Notes: a model not told the origin generated them from the letters alone. DNA of 5,604 bases from Lachnospiraceae bacterium (GCA_900770535.1 CAAHDV010000049.1:1-5604), one strand, 5' to 3'. Shown: positions 1 to 5,604, counted from the first letter of the stretch. Numbers and translations: made by a program.

Positions 1-1058
1 ATCGGGGTTTTCAGCTCGTGGGAGACATTGGCAATGAACTCTTTTCGCATCTCATCGATCTGGATTTTCTCATTGATGTCATGCTGCAGCTGTTTGTTGG
101 CATCCTGCAGGGCGCCAATGGCATCTTTTAAACTGTGGGAAAGGGAGTTCATGCTGCGTCCCAGAACCCCCACCTCATCCTCCGCATCATCCTCGTAGGA
201 AACATCAAAATTCAGCCGGGACATTTCTTCTGACAGGGAAGACAATTTCATGATTGGCTTGGTGATGCGGTTGGTAACGAAACACATCATAATACTTCCA
301 AATACCAGCACGATCAGGCCCACCCAGGTGGTAAAGCGGTTAGAAAGCGCTACACTCTCCTGAATGCTGGCAAGGGGCATGGACATGATGAACATAGTTC
401 GGTTGTCCGAGAAATAGCCCCAGCTCTCCATATAGGTACTGCTGGAACGGAAGTCCCGGTTCTTCTCCACCACGTAATTATCATGCTGTTTTAAGATTTC
501 CATGTGCTTGTGGCCCATGCCCAGCACATAGCGCTGCAGCTTCTGAGTCAGAAAATCGCTATCGCGCCCGGAGCTGACCAGAGCTTTGCCGGTATCACTG
601 TCGATAAGAGTGATGGCAATGTTATTCTGCTCACTGTATGAGCGGATTGTTCCAAGCAGCGTTCCCTGCGCTTCCGGGAAATCTGCCGGAATATCTGCCG
701 GGACGACTTCATCGGCCTGGCTGGCAGATTCTGTCTCATCGGCCCCGGATGATTTTTCTGCGTAGTCAGTATCGGTATCTCCCTTGGCCGTCTGCTTCCA
801 GATATCCCACTCCTGCTCCAGTTCCTCCCGCAGTACATCACCGATATTCTCATTCTCGCCGACCTTTTCCTGAATGGCGCTGTCTATATCCGTGTAGGCC
901 TGCTCCATCACCTTCATTTTCTGGTCCACATAGTATTTTTCCAGCCACCAGCTGTTCACGCCCCAGATGGCCAGAAGCATGGCAGCCATAAGTCCCATAA
1001 AGATCAGCATAATGCGGTGACGGATGGAATGAAATTGAAAAATCTTTTTGTGTTTCAT
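1..1058 (-). CDS. Membrane sensor histidine kinase (PhoR-position), 3' end outside window
   Basis: The frame is open from ATG at 1058 to the window edge, giving 352 residues with no stop; the catalytic ATPase domain lies beyond. Order of parts: short basic N-terminus; membrane segment about 16-34; extracellular sensor about 35-243; second membrane segment about 244-262; HAMP about 263-315 (Pro268 and DEVG at 294-297); a linker helix; then the dimerisation helix with VSHELKTP, phosphoacceptor His347. The sensor has a helical start, an acidic Ser/Asp/Glu/Pro-rich stretch at about 89-131, and a region at about 132-232 that could be a Cache/PDC-like fold (inferred). No cytoplasmic PAS domain fits between HAMP and the His box, unlike classical PhoR. 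The start overlaps the regulator stop by one base (TGATG), and GAGG sits 7 nt upstream, so translation is probably coupled. It should phosphorylate the upstream regulator. Phosphate sensing is inferred from position only; the histidine kinase call is firm. Confidence 0.93.
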   Translation of the reverse strand, partial: MKHKKIFQFHSIRHRIMLIFMGLMAAMLLAIWGVNSWWLEKYYVDQKMKVMEQAYTDIDSAIQEKVGENENIGDVLREELEQEWDIWKQTAKGDTDTDYAEKSSGADETESASQADEVVPADIPADFPEAQGTLLGTIRSYSEQNNIAITLIDSDTGKALVSSGRDSDFLTQKLQRYVLGMGHKHMEILKQHDNYVVEKNRDFRSSSTYMESWGYFSDNRTMFIMSMPLASIQESVALSNRFTTWVGLIVLVFGSIMMCFVTNRITKPIMKLSSLSEEMSRLNFDVSYEDDAEDEVGVLGRSMNSLSHSLKDAIGALQDANKQLQHDINEKIQIDEMRKEFIANVSHELKTP

Positions 1059-1732
1059 CAGTCTACCTCAAACTTGTAGCCCATGCCCCAGATGGTCTTG
1101 ATATAATTGCCCTTCTCTCCCATCTTGCTGCGCAGCTTCTTGACATGGGTGTCGATGGTACGAGCATCCCCAAAGTAATCATAATTCCAGACATTATTCA
1201 GGATTTTCTCTCTGGAAAGAGCAATGCCCTGATTCTCAACAAAGTAGGTCAGAAGCTCAAACTCCTTGTAGCTTAAATCAATCGGTTTTCCGTCAATCTC
1301 CACTTGATGTGCTGCCTTGTCAATGCGGATACCGCCCACCTCCGTGGTCTCACTGACCGCCACGTTAGAACGGCGCAGAATAGCTTCAACCCGGGCTACC
1401 AGAATCTTCGGACTAAAAGGCTTGGAAATGTATTCGTCTACGCCAAGCTTAAAGCCCTGAAGCTCGTCCCGCTCCTCACCGCGAGCCGTCAGCATGATGA
1501 CCGGAACCTGAGAATACTGGCGCACCGTCTTTAAGACTTCCCAGCCATCCATCTTCGGCATCATCACGTCCAGAATGATAAGGGAAATATCTTTCTGTTT
1601 AAAGAAAATATCCACAGCCTGCTCACCGTCCTCTGCCTCGATCACGGTAAAGCCCTTGATGGTCAGGAAATCCTTCACCAGCTTGCGCATTCTGGCTTCA
1701 TCATCCACTACTAATATCTTTAACGATTCCAT
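1058..1732 (-). CDS. OmpR/PhoB-family response regulator (PhoB/PhoP-like)
   Basis: A 224-residue DNA-binding response regulator, full length for the family. The receiver domain occupies about 4-118, with acidic pair Asp10/Asp11, phosphoacceptor Asp55 (in LIILDVMMPKMDGW), Thr82 (MLTA) and Lys104 (SKPFSP). The winged-helix effector domain occupies about 130-222, with recognition helix around DARTIDTHVKKLRSKM and the closing GMGYKF hairpin. The start was chosen at MESLKILVVDDE because the receiver fold begins there and AAAGGAG lies upstream, although the 12-nt spacing is long. The same frame is open up to 1951, but that extension has no domain and crosses a hairpin and a promoter. The gene is followed directly by its kinase (TGATG overlap). 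It probably activates the pst genes under phosphate limitation and perhaps itself through the repeat at 1820-1837. OmpR-family membership is certain; the phosphate role is inferred from linkage. Confidence 0.95.
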   Translation of the reverse strand: MESLKILVVDDEARMRKLVKDFLTIKGFTVIEAEDGEQAVDIFFKQKDISLIILDVMMPKMDGWEVLKTVRQYSQVPVIMLTARGEERDELQGFKLGVDEYISKPFSPKILVARVEAILRRSNVAVSETTEVGGIRIDKAAHQVEIDGKPIDLSYKEFELLTYFVENQGIALSREKILNNVWNYDYFGDARTIDTHVKKLRSKMGEKGNYIKTIWGMGYKFEVD

Positions 1733-1744
1733 GGTATGTATCGT

Positions 1745-1751
1745 CTCCTTT
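1745..1751 (-). promoter_or_regulatory. Ribosome binding site of the response regulator gene
   Basis: The minus strand reads AAAGGAG here, 12 nt before the ATG at 1732. The sequence is strong but the spacing is longer than the usual 5-9 nt. It supports the internal start over the 73-codon extension, which begins far upstream without a well-spaced ribosome site. Confidence 0.65.
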
Positions 1752-1787
1752 CTGGTTCTTGTTGTGTTTTCTTCTTTCTTTTTCCCC

Positions 1788-1816
1788 ATTTTAGCAGAGT
1801 TTTTTCGGCTTTTCCA
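1788..1816 (-). promoter_or_regulatory. Candidate promoter for the response regulator-kinase pair
   Basis: The minus strand carries TAAAAT at 1793-1788 (5 of 6 to TATAAT), preceded by TGC to make an extended -10 (TGCTAAAAT). TGGAAA at 1816-1811 matches 4 of 6 of a -35, with exactly 17 bp between. The implied RNA start is near 1781, giving a leader of about 50 nt. The weak -35 next to a direct-repeat operator is what an activator-dependent promoter would look like. Predicted by eye only. Confidence 0.5.
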
Positions 1817-1837
1817 CATTTTCACAGAGATTTCACA
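1811..1837 (-). promoter_or_regulatory. Candidate Pho-box-like direct repeat operator
   Basis: On the minus strand TGTGAAA occurs at 1837-1831 and again at 1826-1820, an exact 11-bp period. A looser third copy, TGTGGAAA, lies at 1818-1811 and overlaps the candidate -35. PhoB-class regulators bind tandem 7-bp sites at 11-bp period (CTGTCAT-type repeats); the second copy here is preceded by C (CTGTGAAA), a partial match. The position just upstream of the promoter fits activation, and therefore autoregulation by the regulator encoded downstream. Binding is inferred. Confidence 0.45.
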
Positions 1838-1905
1838 CACAGGGGCACCGCCAGGCAGAATTTGCTGTTTCCGCGTTCCGGCACAGACTGCCGCTCCAGG
1901 ATGCC

Positions 1906-1946
1906 AAAAGGCCGGCACACCGCACCACGCGGCACACCAGCCTTTT
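1906..1946 (-). terminator. Hairpin terminator or attenuator after pstB
   Basis: It begins 2 nt after the pstB stop. The minus-strand RNA can form an unbroken 18-pair stem around a 5-nt loop. A 10-bp outer stem (AAAAGGCUGG with CCGGCCUUUU, one G-U) is followed by four G-U pairs (UGUG facing UGUG) and an inner CCGC/GCGG stem closing on GUGGU. The G-U pairs become A-C mismatches in plus-strand RNA, so the fold is tuned to minus-strand transcripts. The trailing U run is only four, followed by GGC, so termination may be partial. Confidence 0.65.
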
Positions 1947-1947
1947 C

Positions 1948-2703
1948 TCATCCCTGTAAAAACTCTTTCGTTTCTTCCTGCTCCGGATTTTCCCAGAACT
2001 CCTTTGCGTCCTTCGCTTCCACCAGCCGTCCATCCTGGAAAAAGGCCACATCATCCGCAATGCGCTTTGCCTGCGCCAGGTTGTGGGTGACAATGACGAT
2101 GGTATAACGTCTTTTTAGCTTCAGCAGCAGTTCCTCGATCTTTGCGGAAGCCTTTCTATCTAGCGCGGAGCAGGGCTCGTCCAAGAGCAGTATCTTCGGC
2201 TCCACGGTCAGGGCCCTGGCAATGCAGAGGCGCTGTTTCTGTCCACCAGAAAGCTTCAACGCGCTCTTGTGCAGCTCCCCGGATACTTCTTCGTAAAGGC
2301 CGGTCAGCTTCAGCTTTTCTTCCACGATCTCTGCCAGCTTCTGTTTTTCCCGGATTCCATAGTAGACCGGCGCGTAGGTCAGGTTCTTATAGATGGAAAA
2401 CGGAAATGGCGCCGGAGTCTGAAATACCAGGCCTACGTTTTTTCTTAGCGTTTCCAGCGATAATCGGCGAATATCCGTATCTTCCAACATAATCGTCCCC
2501 GATACCTCTGTTCCACGTTCTTCCTGTAACAGGCCATTCAGCGTCTTTAAAAAAGTGGTCTTTCCGCAGCCGGACGGCCCGAGGATAGCGGTGATCCGGT
2601 TTTGGCGGATGTCCATGGAAATATCATGGAGAACCAGCTTCCCATCGTAGGAGACCTCCAGATTCCGGATCTGCATGATGGTGTCATTCGTATATGTTTC
2701 CAT
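1948..2703 (-). CDS. pstB: Phosphate ABC transporter ATPase PstB
   Basis: A 251-residue cytoplasmic ABC ATPase that powers phosphate import through PstC/PstA. Visible motifs: Walker A GPSGCGKTT at 42-50, Q-loop Gln95 in GLVFQTP, signature LSGGQKQR at 151-158, Walker B ILLLDEP at 171-177, and H-loop His207. PstB character comes from GPSGCGKTTFLKTLN, from the VFQ-PFP-SIY-N block at 93-107 and from the YGIRE stretch that follows. Departures from the classical family are NGLLQ where NRMND is usual and SALDRKAS where SALDPIS is usual, so this is a divergent branch. The start at 2703 is fixed by AAAGGA 7 nt upstream and an in-frame TGA at 2718-2716. It follows pstA after a 96-bp gap with no clear promoter; that gap holds only a weak TTCCGG repeat. 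A hairpin starts 2 nt after its stop. Confidence 0.94.
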   Translation of the reverse strand: METYTNDTIMQIRNLEVSYDGKLVLHDISMDIRQNRITAILGPSGCGKTTFLKTLNGLLQEERGTEVSGTIMLEDTDIRRLSLETLRKNVGLVFQTPAPFPFSIYKNLTYAPVYYGIREKQKLAEIVEEKLKLTGLYEEVSGELHKSALKLSGGQKQRLCIARALTVEPKILLLDEPCSALDRKASAKIEELLLKLKRRYTIVIVTHNLAQAKRIADDVAFFQDGRLVEAKDAKEFWENPEQEETKEFLQG

Positions 2704-2710
2704 TTTGTAA

Positions 2711-2716
2711 TCCTTT
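2711..2716 (-). promoter_or_regulatory. Ribosome binding site of pstB
   Basis: AAAGGA on the minus strand, 7 nt before the ATG at 2703. It decides the start, since the frame is closed by TGA at 2718-2716. Confidence 0.75.
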
Positions 2717-2799
2717 CATTTGTGTGTCCATTGGGCGTATGTTCGCACGATTTCAGGCTTCACCCCCGGAAATATCATCTGCCGGAACCATACCTGCAC

Positions 2800-3639
2800 C
2801 TACCTTCCCCACTCTTTCCGACAGTGCTCCGCATAAGCAGCAGCCGCCATATTTCCCAGAAGAATCAGCACCATCATCACAAATGCTGTCCCATACACCG
2901 CAGGCATGGAGGTTGCTCCCTGGGACAGCAGCAGATACAGATGCAGCGGCAAAGACATGGCCGGAGCCAGGAGACTGTGGGGCACTGATGCGTAGGCCAC
3001 CGCTCCCGTGAACATAACCGGCGCCGTAGCTCCCATGGCATAACAGCCGCCCAGAATCATGCCAGAAACCAGTTCCCCGCGGCAGGCCGGAAATACCACC
3101 TTACGAATGGTGTAAGCTTTGGAGCATCCCAGGGCATAGGCGGACTGCACCACGGAATCCGGCACTTCCCGGAATGCCTTTTCTGCCCGCACCTCAATAA
3201 ATGGTAAAATCATGATAGCCAGGGCCGCGCTGGCAGATAAAATGCAGCGTCCCAGTCCCAGGTCCCGCACCAGCACGGTGTAAGAGAACAGGCCCAACAC
3301 AATGGAGGGAAGGCCGGAGATGCATTCCATCACCAGCCGAATGCCCGATGCCACTTTTTTCTTTTTACAGTAAAACACCTGATACAAAGCCACTGCCACC
3401 GCCGGGATGCTTCCCATCACCACAGCGGCACCGGTAAAGTACAGGCTTCCCACAATCGCAGGCCAGATGCCGCCCTCGGATCCCAGTACCATGCCTCTTG
3501 GGGACTGGGTCAGAAATTCCACGCTGATGTTTCCTGCCCCATGCTCAAACACATAGCCGAACAGAAATACAATGAGCAGGACCGTCAGAGAAGTGCTCAG
3601 CCAGGCCCAGAATTTTGTCAGGGTTCCCATCCATCTCAT
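2800..3639 (-). CDS. pstA: Phosphate ABC transporter permease PstA
   Basis: A 279-residue inner-membrane permease that pairs with PstC. Membrane segments lie at about 10-31, 62-90, 104-124, 132-150, 190-212 and 248-270. Family signatures: GGIWPAIVGSLY at 56-67, SGLPSIVLGLF at 108-118 (PSIVxGLF is typical of PstA), the cytoplasmic coupling loop with ALG at 169-171 and VVFP at 181-184, and the TAP at 205-207 of the usual GETAP. Two normally conserved Glu are replaced: Gln165 in the EAA-type loop (QSAYALG) and Ala204 in GATAP. The start was set at 3639 because GGGAGG lies 9 nt upstream and the ATG overlaps the pstC stop (ATGA). A start at 3747 would add 36 residues that merely overprint pstC and resemble no permease. 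Identity is firm; whether the two substitutions alter transport is unknown. Confidence 0.92.
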   Translation of the reverse strand: MRWMGTLTKFWAWLSTSLTVLLIVFLFGYVFEHGAGNISVEFLTQSPRGMVLGSEGGIWPAIVGSLYFTGAAVVMGSIPAVAVALYQVFYCKKKKVASGIRLVMECISGLPSIVLGLFSYTVLVRDLGLGRCILSASAALAIMILPFIEVRAEKAFREVPDSVVQSAYALGCSKAYTIRKVVFPACRGELVSGMILGGCYAMGATAPVMFTGAVAYASVPHSLLAPAMSLPLHLYLLLSQGATSMPAVYGTAFVMMVLILLGNMAAAAYAEHCRKEWGR

Positions 3640-4631
3640 ACCTTTTTTCCTCCCTGCCTCACCGTCTCCTGTTCTTTTGCGATCTCTTCCTCTGCTGCTG
3701 ACACCAAAAAAACCTGCGCTGCATCCATGAATTTTTCTGTTTTCCACGGCAAATTTCCCTCAAGCAGGCGGCGTCTCAGCATATGGATTCCCAGATTGAT
3801 CACCAGAAGCAGCAACACCAGCACCAGTCCTGCCGCATACAGCGCATGATAGTGGGGGCTTCCATAGACCGCCGTTCCCATCTCCAGGGCAATGACAGAG
3901 GCAATGCTCTCACTCTTTCCCAACAGCTTTGGGAACAGATTCGCATTCCCCATGACCATCATCACCGCCATGGTTTCTCCCATGGCCCGACCCACCGCCA
4001 GCACCATGGACATTAAAATATTCGGCATGGACGCTGGAAGGATCATGGTGGCAGCCGCGTACCAGTCGGAAATTCCCAGCGCCGCAGAAGCCTCCCGGTA
4101 CTTATCCCACTCCTTTACCATGGTGTCGCTGCAGGAAGAAACCAGGTACGGCAGGAGCATCACCGCCAGCAGAATACCTGCTGCCAGCACGCAGGAACCA
4201 GTATGAACACCTGCCTTTAAAAACAGCTTCACCAGCACGGAAAGTCCGATAAAACCATAGATGACGGACGGAATGCCCGCCAGCAGATCAATGAGCGGAT
4301 ACAGCACAGTACGCTGACGCGGAGTTGCCTGAAAGGCCAGAAACACTGCCGTTCCCAGGCCAATCCCCGCTGCCAGCACCAGGCCCGTCAGGGAAATATA
4401 GACTGTAGCCGCAATAAAATTAAAAATTCCAAAGGAGGTCACTCCCGTGTAATCCACCGGCATCCATTTCTGCCCCAGTAAAAAGTCAGACACTCCCACT
4501 GTGTCAAACAGAGGGAGTGCTTCTTTCACGATGAAGAACAGAACGAAGGCCAGCAGCAGTACGGCAGCTGCGGTCAGGCCGCAGACCAGCGCCGTAACCA
4601 TATGGTTGCTGAATCGTCTGAATGTTTTCAT
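3636..4631 (-). CDS. pstC: Phosphate ABC transporter permease PstC
   Basis: A 331-residue inner-membrane permease, partner of PstA. Membrane segments lie at about 13-35, 70-99, 112-138, 147-165, 204-228 and 263-284. Signatures: FLLGQKWMP at 50-58 (the FLxGxxWxP element of PstC), LLAGIPSVIYGFIGL at 116-130, the EAA loop REASAALGISDW at 179-190, and GRAMGETMAV at 214-223 with its Glu intact, unlike PstA here. After the last membrane segment comes a charged tail of about 45 residues (286-331), longer than is usual for PstC; its final part overlaps the pstA ribosome site. The ATG at 4631 is 6 nt after the pstS stop and has no recognisable Shine-Dalgarno sequence, so it probably depends on ribosomes finishing pstS. 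The next Met (residue 11) has none either, and starting there would cut into the basic N-terminus. Confidence 0.94.
   Translation of the reverse strand: MKTFRRFSNHMVTALVCGLTAAAVLLLAFVLFFIVKEALPLFDTVGVSDFLLGQKWMPVDYTGVTSFGIFNFIAATVYISLTGLVLAAGIGLGTAVFLAFQATPRQRTVLYPLIDLLAGIPSVIYGFIGLSVLVKLFLKAGVHTGSCVLAAGILLAVMLLPYLVSSCSDTMVKEWDKYREASAALGISDWYAAATMILPASMPNILMSMVLAVGRAMGETMAVMMVMGNANLFPKLLGKSESIASVIALEMGTAVYGSPHYHALYAAGLVLVLLLLVINLGIHMLRRRLLEGNLPWKTEKFMDAAQVFLVSAAEEEIAKEQETVRQGGKKV
3649..3654 (-). promoter_or_regulatory. Ribosome binding site of pstA
   Basis: GGGAGG on the minus strand, inside the end of pstC and 9 nt before the ATG at 3639. It selects this start over the in-frame ATG at 3747. 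Confidence 0.8.
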
Positions 4632-4637
4632 GGTTAT

Positions 4638-5604
4638 TTAGTTTGCCGGAGTAAATGCCGGGATATAGCCGTTCTTTTCAGTTACTTCATAGCCGGTCTC
4701 AGAGAAAATGTAGTCGATAAAGGCCTGCTCAGAGTCGGTCACCTTCTCACCGGTTACGAACATAACCGGACGCTGGATCTTGTACTCATCTGCGATAATG
4801 TTCTCGGCAGTAGCCTCAACACCGTCAACAGACATCGCTTTTAAAACCTCACCGTCTGCGTTGGCCTTGTTGTAAGCGCCGAATCCTGCGTAGCCAATGC
4901 CCCATTTGTCGTTTGCGATGTTTGCTGCCAGCTCGGTCATGGATGCGGACTGGGTTGCGGAAGCAGTTACCTCACTGTCGCCCATAACAGACTTCTGGAA
5001 TACCTCGTAAGCACCGCCGGATAAATCACGGATGTAAACGTTGATGGTCTCAGCCGGAAGGGAAGCGTCTACCTGATCCCAGGTGGTGATCTCACCGTCG
5101 AAGATCTGACGGATCAGATCCGTGCTCATGTCAGTCATGACATCACATACCGGGTTTTCTGCGTTCACGGATACGGTCAGGGCATCTCTTGCCACGATGA
5201 AATCCTGATAGTCTGCGCCAAGGGCCTCCACCTCGGAATCCTTGATGGCTCTTGCCAGCATACCGAAATCTGCGGTATGGTCAATGGCTGCGCTCACGCC
5301 GACACCGGATCCGCCCGGAGCAACGTAGATGGAAATGTTCTCTGCCGGGAAGGACGGATCTACTTTATCCCAGGTTACATATTTCTCAGTGAAGGAAGAT
5401 GCCAGGGATGACATGATCGGGTAGAGGGAAGTGGAGCCGCAGAACAGGATGGAAGACTGGAATTTATCCTCGTTCTCTGCTGCCTCGGTGGTCTCCTCTG
5501 CTTTGGTCTCTGCCTCGGTGGTCTCGGTCTTCGCGGAGCTTCCGCATCCGGTCATGGCGCCCATCATCATGGCTGCTGCCAGTAATACTGCAAGTTTCTT
5601 TTTC
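4638..5604 (-). CDS. pstS: Phosphate-binding lipoprotein PstS, 5' end outside window
   Basis: Extracellular phosphate-capturing lipoprotein of the Pst importer. The frame stays open to the window edge: the visible product begins KKKLAVLLAAAMMMGAMTGC, a signal peptide with a lipobox whose Cys codon is 5546-5544. The true Met must lie a few codons off the edge, so the ATGs at 5570-5562 are inside the signal peptide. Counting from 5570, a Thr/Glu-rich linker (13-35) precedes the binding domain. GSTSLYP at 45-51 is the first phosphate loop, GGSG at 86-89 the second, and ADFGMLAR at 100-107 carries the conserved Asp. ENPV at 138-141, QIFDGEITTWDQV at 155-167 and RDLSGGAYEVF at 181-191 follow. The last normally reads R-x-x-SGT, so Thr is replaced by Gly. 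Residues 66-83 and 163-180 are similar to each other. PstC follows after 6 nt with no hairpin between. Confidence 0.94.
   Translation of the reverse strand, partial: KKKLAVLLAAAMMMGAMTGCGSSAKTETTEAETKAEETTEAAENEDKFQSSILFCGSTSLYPIMSSLASSFTEKYVTWDKVDPSFPAENISIYVAPGGSGVGVSAAIDHTADFGMLARAIKDSEVEALGADYQDFIVARDALTVSVNAENPVCDVMTDMSTDLIRQIFDGEITTWDQVDASLPAETINVYIRDLSGGAYEVFQKSVMGDSEVTASATQSASMTELAANIANDKWGIGYAGFGAYNKANADGEVLKAMSVDGVEATAENIIADEYKIQRPVMFVTGEKVTDSEQAFIDYIFSETGYEVTEKNGYIPAFTPAN
5031..5084 (-). repeat. Internal repeat copy 2 in pstS
   Basis: Encodes TWDQVDASLPAETINVYI, the normal PstS stretch after IFxGxIxxW and before the R-x-x-SG loop. It is the likely source of copy 1 (5322-5375). Confidence 0.6.
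5322..5375 (-). repeat. Internal repeat copy 1 in pstS
   Basis: Encodes TWDKVDPSFPAENISIYV, just before the GGSG phosphate loop. It matches copy 2 (5031-5084) at 11 of 18 residues and 38 of 54 bases without gaps. PstS proteins usually have a much shorter link here, so this copy looks like the added one. Confidence 0.6.
5481..5525 (-). repeat. 15-bp direct repeat in the PstS linker
   Basis: The 15-mer TGCCTCGGTGGTCTC (plus strand) occurs at 5481-5495 and 5511-5525, a 30-bp period. Each encodes ETTEA in the Thr/Glu linker behind the lipid anchor, giving a 10-residue period. Such linkers tolerate length change by slippage. Confidence 0.7.

Noticed and set aside
638..991. Plus-strand frame of 117 codons and a minus-strand 101-codon frame within the kinase gene
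   Set aside because: The kinase frame is continuous and carries membrane, HAMP and His-box features through this region; these frames are overprints.
1879..1893. Small hairpin CGGCA-GTCTG-TGCCG in the regulatory gap
   Set aside because: The stem is only 5 bp, with no U run or other support.
1304..2107. Several plus-strand open frames of 76-171 codons across the regulator, the gap and pstB
   Set aside because: They are antisense to well-supported genes, have no ribosome sites or recognisable domains, and have Pro/Ser/His/Arg-rich compositions typical of shadow frames.
2753..2791. Twelve-codon frame (MVPADDISGGEA) between pstA and pstB
   Set aside because: It has only a loose AGG-rich upstream sequence, no codon pattern or regulatory context such as a run of one amino acid, and is short enough to be chance.
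2704..2799. Possible promoter or terminator between pstA and pstB
   Set aside because: There is no pair resembling -35/-10, and the only stem (TTCCGG with CCGGGG around a 12-nt loop) is weak with no U run. Co-transcription is the simpler reading.
3640..3747. Longer pstA beginning at 3747
   Set aside because: The extra 36 residues overlap the pstC tail and are unlike any permease N-terminus; GGGAGG and the ATGA overlap point to 3639.
1..5604. Insertion sequence, CRISPR array, tRNA or other mobile element
   Set aside because: No terminal inverted repeats, spaced repeats, transposase motifs or cloverleaf seen; the genes form a coherent housekeeping operon.

Overview
The window is one continuous minus-strand phosphate-uptake and phosphate-sensing locus. 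Read in the direction of transcription (right to left) it holds pstS (5' end outside the window), pstC, pstA and pstB, then a PhoB/PhoP-type response regulator and a membrane sensor histidine kinase (3' end outside the window). No gene on the plus strand is supported; the plus-strand open frames are shadows. There are no RNA genes, mobile elements or CRISPR arrays.

The likely host is a Gram-positive anaerobe of the Clostridia, most like Lachnospiraceae. The reasons are the lipoprotein start of PstS (Met/Ala-rich signal, Cys lipobox, then a Thr/Glu-rich linker), mostly clear AGGAGG-type ribosome sites, the linkage of pst genes to an OmpR-family two-component pair, and roughly balanced base composition. 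This is inference from style, not a database match.

Layout. 5604-4638: PstS lipoprotein. 4631-3636: PstC permease. 3639-2800: PstA permease, overlapping pstC by an ATGA. 2799-2704: a 96-bp gap with no convincing signal beyond the pstB ribosome site. 2703-1948: PstB ATPase. 1947-1733: a 215-bp regulatory gap containing, in order, a 41-nt hairpin that starts 2 nt after the pstB stop, an 11-bp-period direct repeat (TGTGAAA twice) resembling a Pho box, a candidate extended -10 promoter and a ribosome site. 1732-1058: response regulator. 1058-1: histidine kinase, cut just after its phosphoacceptor His box.

How they fit: PstS captures phosphate outside the membrane, PstC/PstA form the channel and PstB powers it. 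The kinase and regulator presumably sense phosphate limitation and drive the pst genes and themselves. The gap suggests that the pst operon ends (at least partly) after pstB and that the regulator pair has its own, possibly autoregulated, promoter. No phoU lies between pstB and the regulator.

The transporter looks divergent: PstA has lost two normally acidic positions (QSA for EAA, GATAP for GETAP), PstB has LDRKAS after Walker B, and PstS has SGGA where SGT is usual. PstS also carries an internal 18-residue repeat that looks like a segment copied from the second half into the first. These are the items most worth a second look. I do not see a wholly new system here.
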